A stretch of DNA of 64,000 nt, from the NCBI RefSeq assembly GCF_002251795.1, contig NZ_NOXU01000019.1, positions 1-64,000 on the forward strand, read 5' to 3'. The stretch's first letter is position 1. Each line of letters begins with the position of its first letter. Under the pieces are notes generated by a model. It ran no database searches and was not told where the DNA came from. It was given only the letters and a program-made list of their open reading frames with translations. The position numbers and the translations under genes are program-made. This stretch comes from Niveispirillum lacus. GTDB lineage: Bacteria; Pseudomonadota; Alphaproteobacteria; Azospirillales; Azospirillaceae. Positions 1 through 9,268 of this stretch are shown piece by piece.

Positions 1-309
1 CTATCCCCTCAGCCCAGCCAACGCCCAACCAATGGTAAGAATGTTGGTTGCAGGCTGTGGTTGCGTTCTGGGTTTCCTGACGCTGCCTCCATTCCCACAA
101 ACTCCAGCGCCCTCAGGGCGCCGTTCGGTGATAAACACCCCACGAGACATCCAGGCACGGGGCGGACAAACTGTGTGTGGCGGCGTAGACTGAGAAATGC
201 TGGGCTCAATGCCGCGCAAAATGGCCCGGTCTCCAGGGGCCCGCTCTCACCTGACTACGTTTCGTGTCAGGCTTTTAGCGCTGAGTGAAGTAAACCAGGG
301 TGGGGTTGA
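1..309. other. Upstream stretch without a recognised gene
   Basis: No convincing coding region is seen. Short open frames on both strands are compositionally poor and resemble no family I know. A small inverted repeat (CAACCAA at 26-32, TTGGTTG at 44-50, 11-nt loop) is visible and could be chance. The stretch presumably carries the leader of the acyltransferase gene that starts at 310-316. Confidence 0.5.
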
Positions 310-1407
310 GTGACGATGTCAGAAGATCGGCTGCGCGTTCTGGATGGTATCCGTGGGATCGCAGCCCTGATGGTGCTGGTTTATCATCTGCCGCTGATCG
401 TCACGCCGCAGGCCACCATCCCTGACTGGGCGCTGTTCACCGCCTATGGCGGATCGGGGGTGAAGCTGTTCTTCGTGCTCAGCGCTTTCTCACTCTGCCT
501 CACCATGCCGGCCCATTTATGTTCTGGTGCCCCGCTTTTCAGCTTTTTCACGAAGCGTTTCCTGCGGATCGCTCCGCTTTTCTATCTGGTCACCGTGTAT
601 CAATTGCTGTCGATGCAGATCGCACAAGGACAATTGCCACCGTTCGATATTCTGTTGGCTAATTTTACCCTGCTATTCAATCTGTACCCGAAAGCAGCGG
701 ACTGCCTGATTTTCGCGGGATGGACGATTGGGGTCGAGGTCCTGTTTTACTTGATGTTCCCTGCGCTGTATCGAAGCGCTGACACGCTCGGCAAACGTGC
801 AGCTTTGTTTATCGGCAGCTTCGCTGCCTTTCCGATCTTCATGGGATTGCTGAGCTATCTGCCGGTGGACTCGGCGGTGGCAGAACGCTACAGCATCCTC
901 ACCATTTTTCTTTACCTGCCGGCCTTCGCTGCCGGCATGTTGGTTTTCCCCATTTACCAACGCTATGCCCAGCAGGATGGTGCGCGTGAAATTGGCCTGA
1001 TCCTGCTGTCTGTCGCGTTCGCCCTCTATGCGTTTCTGGCTTCTGGACGGCTGATTGGCATCCTGCCGCCCGCCCATTGGGAAACCTTCTGTTTTGGATT
1101 CTTCGTGCTGGGTGCCGCCTTGCGGGGATTCCCTGCCCTAATTGACCGGCCGTTATCCTTTGTTGGGCGCATCAGCTATTCCGTCTATCTGCTGCATGGA
1201 CCGATCATCATCATGGCCAACCCGTTGTTTCAATGGATGAATGGATGGGAGGCGCCGCCGACAGTGCGCTTCACGGCGATGCTGGCCACTGCGCTGTGTT
1301 TGGTGTTGCCCCTGTCGCTGCTGAGTTTCAACCTGGTCGAGCAACCGTCCATTCATCTGTCGAAGAAGTTGATCAAACACTATACGGCTACGCGGCACAC
1401 CCGTTGA
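310..1407 (+). CDS. Acyltransferase 3 family membrane protein (OafA/ExoZ-like)
   Basis: A 365-residue integral membrane protein of the acyltransferase-3 family, which O-acylates sugars of surface glycans or lipids from the cytoplasmic membrane. The family signature LDGIRGIAALMVLVYH lies at residues 11-26, followed by about ten hydrophobic segments and a late YSVYLLHGP motif near residue 293, both typical. The start is GTG at 310 or ATG at 316; the ATG gives the usual short cytoplasmic lead. It converges on the glycan-export permease gene with a 47-bp gap. The glycan neighbourhood suggests it acetylates or otherwise acylates the exported polysaccharide (inference); the substrate cannot be read from sequence. 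Confidence 0.9.
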   Translation: MTMSEDRLRVLDGIRGIAALMVLVYHLPLIVTPQATIPDWALFTAYGGSGVKLFFVLSAFSLCLTMPAHLCSGAPLFSFFTKRFLRIAPLFYLVTVYQLLSMQIAQGQLPPFDILLANFTLLFNLYPKAADCLIFAGWTIGVEVLFYLMFPALYRSADTLGKRAALFIGSFAAFPIFMGLLSYLPVDSAVAERYSILTIFLYLPAFAAGMLVFPIYQRYAQQDGAREIGLILLSVAFALYAFLASGRLIGILPPAHWETFCFGFFVLGAALRGFPALIDRPLSFVGRISYSVYLLHGPIIIMANPLFQWMNGWEAPPTVRFTAMLATALCLVLPLSLLSFNLVEQPSIHLSKKLIKHYTATRHTR

Positions 1408-1454
1408 ACCGGGTCAAGAAAGCCAAGGACGAAGACGGACAGCGCGGCCGATGG

Positions 1455-2291
1455 TCAGACGACATCGGCGAACGCCTTCCTGGCCTTGATGAAGCAGGCA
1501 TGCCCGGCCCAGGCGACAGCCCACCCCAGTGCCAACGCCTTGGCAAAAGCCACGATATCGAAGGGTGTGCCCGCGAACAGGCAGGCCCGCCACAGTTCAA
1601 GCATTGGCGCGAGGGGATTCAGTTCGATAACAGTACGCACGCTTTCCGGGACGGCGGCGGCTGGATAGAAAATCGGGCTTAGGAACATCAGCAATGTCGT
1701 GAGAACGGCGATGAACTGCCTGATATCCCTTAGAAAAACCCCCGCAGCAGACAGGAACCAACAGAGTCCCAGAACCAACAGGCAGTGAGGGATCAGAACC
1801 AGGGGTGCCAACAGTGCCGTTACCGGTGGAACGCCAAAGACCGGCCCGTAAAACAGCATCAGTATGACCATGTTGATCCCAGCGGACACCAGAGCGCTCG
1901 CCACTGTGACAGCAGGCATCACCTCCAGTGGAAAAATCACCGTTTTGATATAGGCGGTGTTTTCCAGAATCAGGCCGGGCGCACGGTTAACGTTGTCGGC
2001 CAGGATACCGAAAAAGGTCAGACCGGCGAACAGAAACAGCGCAAATTCGCCGGTATTTTGACTGTTGGCTGTCCACCGTGTTTGAAACACACTGGAGAAC
2101 ACGAATGTGTAAACAGCCAGCATCATGAAAGGTGTCAGCCCAGACCAGACCAGCCCCAGGACTGATCCACGGTAGCGGGATGCCAGTTCACGCCGTGCCA
2201 GCCGGCCGATCAGTCGACGATGGCGCCAAAGGGTTATGAGGGGACCGAAAGGACCCAGGCCCGGTGCGGCGGCGGCATTGGTATCGACCAT
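1455..2291 (-). CDS. ABC-2 type polysaccharide export permease (Wzm/KpsM-like)
   Basis: A 278-residue permease with about six hydrophobic segments and the N-terminal amphipathic RRELASRYRGSVLGLVW stretch typical of Wzm/KpsM/TagG permeases that move polysaccharides across the inner membrane. An open frame extends upstream, but ATG at 2291 is preferred: it overlaps the stop of the asparagine-synthase-like gene as TGATG, which implies translational coupling and gives the normal family length. Its ATPase partner is probably the Wzt-like gene at 9244-10590, separated by the two large glycan genes and the methyltransferase. Directly adjacent Wzm and Wzt genes are more usual. Confidence 0.9.
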   Translation of the reverse strand: MVDTNAAAAPGLGPFGPLITLWRHRRLIGRLARRELASRYRGSVLGLVWSGLTPFMMLAVYTFVFSSVFQTRWTANSQNTGEFALFLFAGLTFFGILADNVNRAPGLILENTAYIKTVIFPLEVMPAVTVASALVSAGINMVILMLFYGPVFGVPPVTALLAPLVLIPHCLLVLGLCWFLSAAGVFLRDIRQFIAVLTTLLMFLSPIFYPAAAVPESVRTVIELNPLAPMLELWRACLFAGTPFDIVAFAKALALGWAVAWAGHACFIKARKAFADVV

Positions 2292-4126
2292 CAGGAACCT
2301 CTCACCAGACGGGACAGATGCCCGCATTTCTTCTGAAACGCTCTGGCCCATTCGACCAGCATGACCAGTGCAAACAGCAGGCGGACATTGGGGTTGCCGC
2401 GTCCCAATTCGTCCGAAACAAGATGGGCAGCGGCTGTGGGGTGCAAACCCGCACATAAACCGGCCGTGAAATAAGCCTGCGGCCCCCCCCTCTGTGCAAA
2501 CCATTGGCGTAACCAAGGTTCCATCGGCAGGACGAACCCCTGTTTGGGGCGGTCCAACAGGGCGGGCGGCAGATAAAGGCGGGCGACGCGGCGCAAGGCA
2601 CGTTTGGATACGCCCCCCAAGCGCCGCTCATGCGCTGGCAAGTTAAGCCCCATTTCGACCAGTTCAGGGGCCAGGAAGGGGGCGCGTCCTTCCAGCCCAT
2701 GCGCCATGGTCATTCGGTCCAGTTTCACCAGAAGATCATCGGGCAACCAGGTGGCGATCTCTGCCGCTGTGGCCCGTTGCAACGGGTCCTTGGCAAGGGC
2801 CAACCAATCCCGCAGGTCTATTTCCCATCCATCGGGTTGGACGCCGGTCCGGCCGGTCAGATAATGGCGCGTGGCCGCGCTGCTCAACAACGGGAATCCA
2901 GAAGGCGTAGCCAACGTCACTTCATCCAGCAACGGCGCGACCGCAGGCAAGGTAGCTGGCGTGATCCGATTTCGCAGGCGCTGCGACCAGCCAGGGACAG
3001 TTTGCGGGGAAACAGACGCGTAATAGCCATAACCGGCAAACACCTCGTCTGCGCCCTCGCCGGACAGAACCACGGTGACGTGACGGCGCGCCTCGCGTGA
3101 CAGCCAATAGACGGGCAGCAACGCCTGATCGCCCAAAGGTACATCCAGCGCAGCCGCGACTTCCGGCACCAAAGTCAGGAAATGGTCGTTATCGAAGGTG
3201 AAGGCATGGTGAGTCGTTCCCGCTGCCCGTGCCAAGGCCGCCGCATGCGCGCTTTCATCCACCAAAGGATCGCCAAAGCCCATGGAGAAAGTGTCAATGC
3301 GCGGTCTCTGCCGGGCGGCGATCGCTGCAACAAGCGAACTATCCAGTCCACCGGACAGGAACACGCCCACCGGCACATCGGCAATCAACCGGGAACTCAC
3401 AGCCCTTTCCAGCGCCCCCGCCAGGGTACGATCATCCACCGGGGCGGTGCGCCGCAATGGGGGCCGGTAATACCGCGCGCGCCTGACCGACAGATCCGCC
3501 AGACGGACGACCAGTCTTTCGCCGGGCAACAACTGCTGCACTCCCCGCAGGAAGCATTGGTCACCCGGCACATGGTGCAAGGCCAGATAGCGATCCACGG
3601 CCAGCGGGTCGGGCTCCCCCGTCACCCAGGGCAGTGCGGCGACGGCAAGCATGGTCGACCCGTAACCGAACCCCGAATCTGCGGCTGCGAAGAATAATGG
3701 CTTTTCTCCGAACCGATCACGCGCCAGATGCAATTCGCCACGTGTCCGGTCGAGAATGGCAATGGCGAACATGCCATCCAGCCGTGCCAGCAATCCTTCT
3801 ATGGACCAATGGCAAAAGCCGTGGGCCAGAACCTCAGTGTCACTCGCCGTCACGAACTGATAACCGGCGGCTTCCAGCTCCCGCCGCAATGATCGGTGAT
3901 TGTAGATTTCGCCATTCTGGAAGGCGACGACCTGTCCGTGGGCCCCAAAGAGTGGTTGGCCCCCCTGGGGCAGGTCAATGACTGAAAGACGCCGCATGCC
4001 CATATGAATGGGGCCGTCATGATAGATACCCGCACCATCCGGCCCCCGCGTCACCATGCTGTCCAGCAGATGCACAAGAGCCTGGGGCCCCAATTCCGCA
4101 TTGATGAAACCGGCGATGCCGCACAT
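2291..4126 (-). CDS. asnB: Asparagine synthase (glutamine-hydrolysing) family protein
   Basis: A 611-residue class II amidotransferase. Met1 is followed by the catalytic Cys2 (MCGIAGF), and the N-terminal glutaminase half spans roughly residues 1-200. The synthetase half begins with the pyrophosphate-binding SGGLDSS loop near residue 260 and contains SGEGADEVFAGYGYY near 350. This architecture hydrolyses glutamine and passes ammonia to an adenylated carboxylate. It starts 5 bp after the glycosyltransferase fusion stop and overlaps the permease start, so the three form one transcript. In glycan loci such paralogues often amidate uronic acids rather than make asparagine. Housekeeping AsnB cannot be excluded. 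Confidence 0.92.
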   Translation of the reverse strand: MCGIAGFINAELGPQALVHLLDSMVTRGPDGAGIYHDGPIHMGMRRLSVIDLPQGGQPLFGAHGQVVAFQNGEIYNHRSLRRELEAAGYQFVTASDTEVLAHGFCHWSIEGLLARLDGMFAIAILDRTRGELHLARDRFGEKPLFFAAADSGFGYGSTMLAVAALPWVTGEPDPLAVDRYLALHHVPGDQCFLRGVQQLLPGERLVVRLADLSVRRARYYRPPLRRTAPVDDRTLAGALERAVSSRLIADVPVGVFLSGGLDSSLVAAIAARQRPRIDTFSMGFGDPLVDESAHAAALARAAGTTHHAFTFDNDHFLTLVPEVAAALDVPLGDQALLPVYWLSREARRHVTVVLSGEGADEVFAGYGYYASVSPQTVPGWSQRLRNRITPATLPAVAPLLDEVTLATPSGFPLLSSAATRHYLTGRTGVQPDGWEIDLRDWLALAKDPLQRATAAEIATWLPDDLLVKLDRMTMAHGLEGRAPFLAPELVEMGLNLPAHERRLGGVSKRALRRVARLYLPPALLDRPKQGFVLPMEPWLRQWFAQRGGPQAYFTAGLCAGLHPTAAAHLVSDELGRGNPNVRLLFALVMLVEWARAFQKKCGHLSRLVRGS

Positions 4127-4131
4127 GCCGG

Positions 4132-7100
4132 TCAGCCCCCGGCCTGAAACAGCTCACCGCGACTATACCGTGCCTCCCGATAAAGGTCGGCATAGCAGGC
4201 CAGCATTTGGTCGAACGTAATGAGGCTTTCGAAGACGGGCAGGCTGTTGGCCGCCAACCGGGTCCGCAAGGCACCGTCGCAGAGAATTTGCGAAAGGATC
4301 GCCGCCAGACCGGCTTCGTCGGCAGGGTTGTAAAAAAGCCCGTTCACACCCTCGCGGACCTGTTCGCGGATGCCAAAAACCGGTGTGGTCACGATCGGCA
4401 AACCAAGGCTCATGGCTTCCAGCACCACCCGTGGATAGCTCTCCACCCGCGAACAGCACAGCGCCACATCGGCCGCGGCCAGATAGGTCGGGACGACATC
4501 GCCCTCTGGTACAATCGTCACCCGTGCCGCCCGTACAGGGTCCAGCGCCGCTACGCTCGCATGCAGAGCATCCGAATAGGGACCTAGCCGATCGCCGACA
4601 ATGAACAGACGCAAGTGCGGGATGAGAGCCTGATCCAACAAGGCAAGGCAGCGGACGGCGTCCAGTTGCCCCTTGCGCTCACAGACCGTACCGACCAACA
4701 CAAGGGCTACCTCGTCCGGGGCCAGGTCCAGACTGCTTCGCGCCTGTGTTCGGCCGATTGCCTCAACATGGTGCCGCAGCCGCTGCGTATCCAGACCGTT
4801 ATGAATGACCGTGAAATTGTGCACCCTTTCCATGGGTGCCCAGCCAACGCGGGTGGCGTGGGATACGAATACCACGCGGTATGGGACGGCAAAGGCGGCC
4901 ACCGCCTCAGAGCGCAGGCCAGGGACAAGAAAGTCGAAATAATTCTGCCATGGTTCGCTCTCCCGTATATTCCACAGGCAGGGGATATTTGCGGCCTCCG
5001 CCGCGCGGATCGCCCAGAATGTCTGCGCGGTATTGGCGTGGACCATTTCGGTGCCCCACCCGCGCATCAGTATGACCAGATTTTCCTGTGGCTGGTGATA
5101 ACGCCATCCTGTCGGCGTGCTTTCCAACTGTGGGCCGGTGATAATGACAGGGATACCGGCCGCTTCATATTTTGCACGCAGCGGCCCGTCCTGCGGGGAC
5201 AGGACCATCGGCTCCGTGATCCCGCGTTGCTTCAGGCCGATGGTCAGTTCCAGCAGGCTGAGGGGGGCTCCCTCATGGTTCAGGTTATGACTGACCGCGC
5301 AGGTGCGGACCGGACGTTCCGGCCGTAACGGTAGATGATAGGGACGGACGCTAAAACTGCCGTCATCGCGGGTCAGGTTGAGATTGTACCAGGGGTCGGC
5401 GCGGTTCAGATAGCGGGCACGGAAGTCCCGCACTTCAGACGGATTGTCGCTATAGCCCCGGCTTTTGCCTTCGAAATGGAACAACTCGGCCTGTGGGCAA
5501 TACACACACCGCCATCCCTGATCAACCAGCCGGTAGCAATAATCGACATCATTATAGGCCACGGCAAAATGATCACCGTCGAAGCCACCAACCTGCACAA
5601 ACAAGTCACGCGGTGTCAGCAAGCAGGCTGCCGTTACGGCCGAATACTCCCGCGCCACCATGCCATAGGCCAGATAGCCATGGTCCCAGGCCGGGGCGTG
5701 GCGCAGGGCGTGCCCGGCCATGCCATCCAGAAGACCATGGATCACGCCTGCATGTTGAACCGTCTCGTCACCGAACAGCAGCCGCGCACCGACAGCGCCC
5801 ACCCCCTTCAGACGTGCATAGCCCATCATCTGGCTGAGCCAGCGCGGATCGCGCAGCTTGGTGTCATTGTTCAGGAACAGCAGATAATCCGCATCGACCT
5901 GTCGGGCCGCCTCATTGTTCAAATGGGCGTAGCTGAACCGGCCTGGGGGCGGGTTGGCGATGCGTAAGACACGATAGGGCAGGGCGGAGAGGTATGCCAG
6001 TGTTGCTGGATCGTCGCTGCAATTGTCTGCAATGACGATCTCCGCATTGCGATAGGATGTCAGGGCCAGCGATTCAACGCAGGGGCGCAGCAATTCCAGG
6101 TGATTGCGCGTTGCGATGATGATGGCGACGCGTGGCCCATCATCCGGGAAGACGGGTGCAAAGATGCCGACCTTGGCCGCTTGTGCCCAGGCAGGCTGTT
6201 CTACCGGGACCAAATGACCGCGCCGTTGGAAGGCCTCTTCCGCAGCGCGACGGCCGGCCTCGAACGCGGCCGGTTTGGCGTCGCCGGATGCCGCCGTTGA
6301 TCCCGGCAGCACGCGCCAATGGTACAGAACCTTGGGAACATGCAGGACTTTGTCGGTGTATTCGGCCGCCCGAAGCGCGAAATCGTAATCCTGCGATCCC
6401 TCGAACCCCGCCCGCATCCCACCCAGATCAGCGAACAACCGGCGCCGCACCACCAGCAGATGCCCCATATACATGTAGGATAACAGCAGCACCGGCGCCC
6501 AGCCCGGCTTGAACTGTGGCGCAAAGCGCCGATCGGCTGTGTCGATCTTGTCGTCGTCGCTGTAGGCCATGTCGGTCTCGGGACGGTCTGCCAGCCGAAT
6601 GGCCATCTCCGCCAGGGCATCGGGTGCGAGCCGATCGTCATGGTCCAGGAACGCCAAATACGCCCCGGTGGCCAGGGCGGCCGCGCGGTTTGTGGCGTGG
6701 CTGATCCCGGCATTGCGCTGCCGGACCAGCTTGATGCGCTTGTCGCGTCGCGCCCAACCTTTCAACAGGCGGCGAACCGCCGGGTCGGGGCTACCATCAT
6801 CAACGATACACAATTCCCAATGGGGATTGATCTGATCAATGACGCTGGCGATGGCGCGTTCCAGCAGGGCCGGTGGCGGGTTAAATACCGGCATGACCAC
6901 AGAAATTAGCGGCAAGCGATCAGCCCGTTCGGTCAACTGCGCCCGCACAATATCGGCTGCGGTTTCGGTCAGTTGGTTGACCAACAGCCAGGATTGATAA
7001 CGGGGCTCCGTTGGTGTCCTGTCCCCGGCCAGGGACATCTCGGCTGCGAAGCCTTTGTCCCGGATATCGGCGGCAAGTGCCCGCAGGCCTGACCGTCGAA

Positions 7101-8253
7101 CTACCGACACCATCTCCGGTAGTCGTGCCGGCTGATTGCGCAGAAGGCTTATGCCAGCTTCCAGCAGGTTCAGCCGATGTCGAACGAGGGCGGGCAAATG
7201 CCGTAGCTTCTGTGAGATACGGCGCAACGGCTCTGTCAAACGCCAGGACGTGGACCCCCGAAGAGCATGAATTAAATCCATTCGTTCCGACAGAAGCTCT
7301 TCCTGCTGTCGGATTTGACCTTTCAGTTGCTCGATTTGATCACAAAGTGCCCGGTTCGCCAAAGTCAATGATGTGAATTCAGCAGATAAGCCCGCAGTTT
7401 CTTTAGCGTCGATACCGATGCGAACTTTCAGGGCCGTATTTTCAACAGTGAGCGTATCGACTTCTTTAGCCAGATGATCCGCCTTCGCCTGCCAATGCGG
7501 CGCCATCACCCGCCCCCTCAGGTCGGTACCCAACCGGGCGAAGAACTGACGGACGGTGTTCAATCCAGCGTCGCCAGCCGACGCGAGGCTCAGTAGCTTT
7601 GCGAGGTCGCCCGGAGGCGGCAAATCGCCGACATAGGCGACACCCAGACCATTGGAATGGAGGAAAGCGAAGCTGGGGTAGCGGGCCGCCACCTCTTCCC
7701 AGAACCGCCAAACACCGAAATCATCCTGCCTGACATTGACGTCATGGAACAGGATGACGCCACGCCGGCTCACCTTCGGGAGCCAGGTTTCGAAATCATG
7801 CCGAACCGCATCATATGTATGCAGGCCGTCAATATGCAGAATATCAATTGATCCGCTATCGAAATGATTTAGCGCATCATCAAAACGCATGCGCAGCAGG
7901 CGGGAAAAATGCCCATAGCGCGGATCATGGTAAGCCTCCAACTCGCGGAACACCTCTTCCCCGTAAAGGCCGGCGTGGGGGTCGCCTTCCCAGGTGTCTA
8001 CGGCATAGGTCCGCGTCGGCAGGCCTATCGTATCTATTGCCTGTGCAAAGGCGCAGAAGGAGTTACCCGTGTGGGTTCCCAGTTCAACGAGCAGATCGGG
8101 GCGGCAGGCCGACACCAACCAAAATGCGAATGGAATATGCCCCGTCCACGGAGGCGGGAAAACCAAGCGTTGCGGTTCTGCAAAAACAATCCGGCGGGCC
8201 AGGAAGTCAATCTCCCCCAGATCATTGCGCCCAGAATCGTCGGACCGGGTCAT
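4132..8253 (-). CDS. Methyltransferase-coiled-coil-GT2-GT2-GT4 fusion glycosyltransferase
   Basis: An unusually long, 1373-residue cytoplasmic protein. Residues ~20-215 look like a class I SAM methyltransferase (LLVELGTHTGNSF near 53, ILHIDGLHTYD near 137). Residues ~255-335 are a heptad-rich coiled coil. A first GT2 domain begins near 447 (LISVVMPVFN, then FLDHDDRLAP near 535). A second GT2 begins near 705 (VAIIIATRNH, FLNNDTKLRDP). A GT-B/GT4-like domain occupies ~985-1360 (VGTVCERKGQLDA, ESYPRVVLEAMSLGLPIV). One chain could build and methylate several sugars of a repeat unit or terminate an O-chain (inference). It is first in the minus-strand transcript, 5 bp before asnB, and divergent from the TylF-like gene. 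Confidence 0.92.
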   Translation of the reverse strand: MTRSDDSGRNDLGEIDFLARRIVFAEPQRLVFPPPWTGHIPFAFWLVSACRPDLLVELGTHTGNSFCAFAQAIDTIGLPTRTYAVDTWEGDPHAGLYGEEVFRELEAYHDPRYGHFSRLLRMRFDDALNHFDSGSIDILHIDGLHTYDAVRHDFETWLPKVSRRGVILFHDVNVRQDDFGVWRFWEEVAARYPSFAFLHSNGLGVAYVGDLPPPGDLAKLLSLASAGDAGLNTVRQFFARLGTDLRGRVMAPHWQAKADHLAKEVDTLTVENTALKVRIGIDAKETAGLSAEFTSLTLANRALCDQIEQLKGQIRQQEELLSERMDLIHALRGSTSWRLTEPLRRISQKLRHLPALVRHRLNLLEAGISLLRNQPARLPEMVSVVRRSGLRALAADIRDKGFAAEMSLAGDRTPTEPRYQSWLLVNQLTETAADIVRAQLTERADRLPLISVVMPVFNPPPALLERAIASVIDQINPHWELCIVDDGSPDPAVRRLLKGWARRDKRIKLVRQRNAGISHATNRAAALATGAYLAFLDHDDRLAPDALAEMAIRLADRPETDMAYSDDDKIDTADRRFAPQFKPGWAPVLLLSYMYMGHLLVVRRRLFADLGGMRAGFEGSQDYDFALRAAEYTDKVLHVPKVLYHWRVLPGSTAASGDAKPAAFEAGRRAAEEAFQRRGHLVPVEQPAWAQAAKVGIFAPVFPDDGPRVAIIIATRNHLELLRPCVESLALTSYRNAEIVIADNCSDDPATLAYLSALPYRVLRIANPPPGRFSYAHLNNEAARQVDADYLLFLNNDTKLRDPRWLSQMMGYARLKGVGAVGARLLFGDETVQHAGVIHGLLDGMAGHALRHAPAWDHGYLAYGMVAREYSAVTAACLLTPRDLFVQVGGFDGDHFAVAYNDVDYCYRLVDQGWRCVYCPQAELFHFEGKSRGYSDNPSEVRDFRARYLNRADPWYNLNLTRDDGSFSVRPYHLPLRPERPVRTCAVSHNLNHEGAPLSLLELTIGLKQRGITEPMVLSPQDGPLRAKYEAAGIPVIITGPQLESTPTGWRYHQPQENLVILMRGWGTEMVHANTAQTFWAIRAAEAANIPCLWNIRESEPWQNYFDFLVPGLRSEAVAAFAVPYRVVFVSHATRVGWAPMERVHNFTVIHNGLDTQRLRHHVEAIGRTQARSSLDLAPDEVALVLVGTVCERKGQLDAVRCLALLDQALIPHLRLFIVGDRLGPYSDALHASVAALDPVRAARVTIVPEGDVVPTYLAAADVALCCSRVESYPRVVLEAMSLGLPIVTTPVFGIREQVREGVNGLFYNPADEAGLAAILSQILCDGALRTRLAANSLPVFESLITFDQMLACYADLYREARYSRGELFQAGG

Positions 8254-8479
8254 GGATACGTCCTGCCGTTATCGGCGGGGCATTCCTGGTATGGCGGGCG
8301 CATCAAGGTCAGCGGTTCCACTCTGCAACGGGGTGGGGTTGGTACAGAAACACTTTTATATCATGCGGTTTTTGCGCGGGGAAAGGATAGCGCGCTGTCC
8401 CCCGAGCCTCGACGAGCCACTGGCCGAAACTGTAGAACTGCGCTATCGAGGCCCGGCTGAAAACTGGGAGAGTGCGGCG

Positions 8480-9268
8480 ATGCCCGTGGATGCATCCGGG
8501 GATCGGTACCTGACATTGCTGATGCAGGTGCTGACCGACTACGTGAATATCAGTGTCCATGACGGCAGTGAGTTTGTCCGTCCTGAATATGCCGGACTTG
8601 ATCTGAACGATCTGGCGGTGCGTCGAGCAATACGGGCGGAGGGTGGGGACTGGCCGCAGCGTGCCTATTCCATGTCCGGCCTGAAGCGGCTTGCGAATAT
8701 GCGTTATTGCATCGAGGCGGTGGTGGCCGATGGGGTGCCGGGTGATGTGGTCGAAACCGGTGTCTGGCGCGGCGGTGCCTGCATTTTTTCCAAGGCCGTG
8801 CTGGATGTGTTGGGCGCGCAAGACCGCTGGGTCTGGCTTGCCGACAGTTTCCAGGGATTGCCCCCGCCCGATTTCGAACGCTATCCGGGGGAGTTCGCCG
8901 CCGACCTCAGCACGATTGATTACCTGAAGGCAGGTCGCCGCGTGGTGGAAGAGAATTTCCGCCGGTTCGGTCTGCTGGACGGAAGGGTGCGCTTCATCGA
9001 GGGTTGGTTCCGCGACACGCTGCCGACGGCCCCTGTCCGGTCCATCGCTGTGCTCCGGCTGGATGGTGACCTTTATGAAAGTACCATTGTGGCCCTGGAC
9101 TCCCTTTATGATCGGGTACCGCCTGGCGGGTTCATCGTTATCGATGATTTTGGGGCGGTGCCTGCCTGTGCCGATGCCGTCCGTGATTTCCGGCAGCGCC
9201 GGGGGATTACAGACCCGATCGTGGAGATCGACTGGACCGGCGTTTATTGGCGCAAGGGTTCAGCCTGA
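8480..9268 (+). CDS. TylF/MycF-family O-methyltransferase
   Basis: A 262-residue SAM-dependent methyltransferase of the macrocin O-methyltransferase (TylF) family, which methylates sugar hydroxyls. Diagnostic stretches are VVETGVWRGGACIF (SAM motif I), WLADSFQGLPPPD, and LRLDGDLYESTIVALDSLYD followed by GGFIVIDDFG, the metal-binding acidic motifs. ATG at 8480 has a purine-rich GGGAG upstream and gives the usual family length. The frame stays open further upstream, but that region overlaps the divergent fusion gene. It converges on the Wzt-like ATPase gene, with 25 bp of shared coding sequence at the two 3' ends. It probably methylates a sugar of the exported glycan. Confidence 0.88.
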   Translation: MPVDASGDRYLTLLMQVLTDYVNISVHDGSEFVRPEYAGLDLNDLAVRRAIRAEGGDWPQRAYSMSGLKRLANMRYCIEAVVADGVPGDVVETGVWRGGACIFSKAVLDVLGAQDRWVWLADSFQGLPPPDFERYPGEFAADLSTIDYLKAGRRVVEENFRRFGLLDGRVRFIEGWFRDTLPTAPVRSIAVLRLDGDLYESTIVALDSLYDRVPPGGFIVIDDFGAVPACADAVRDFRQRRGITDPIVEIDWTGVYWRKGSA

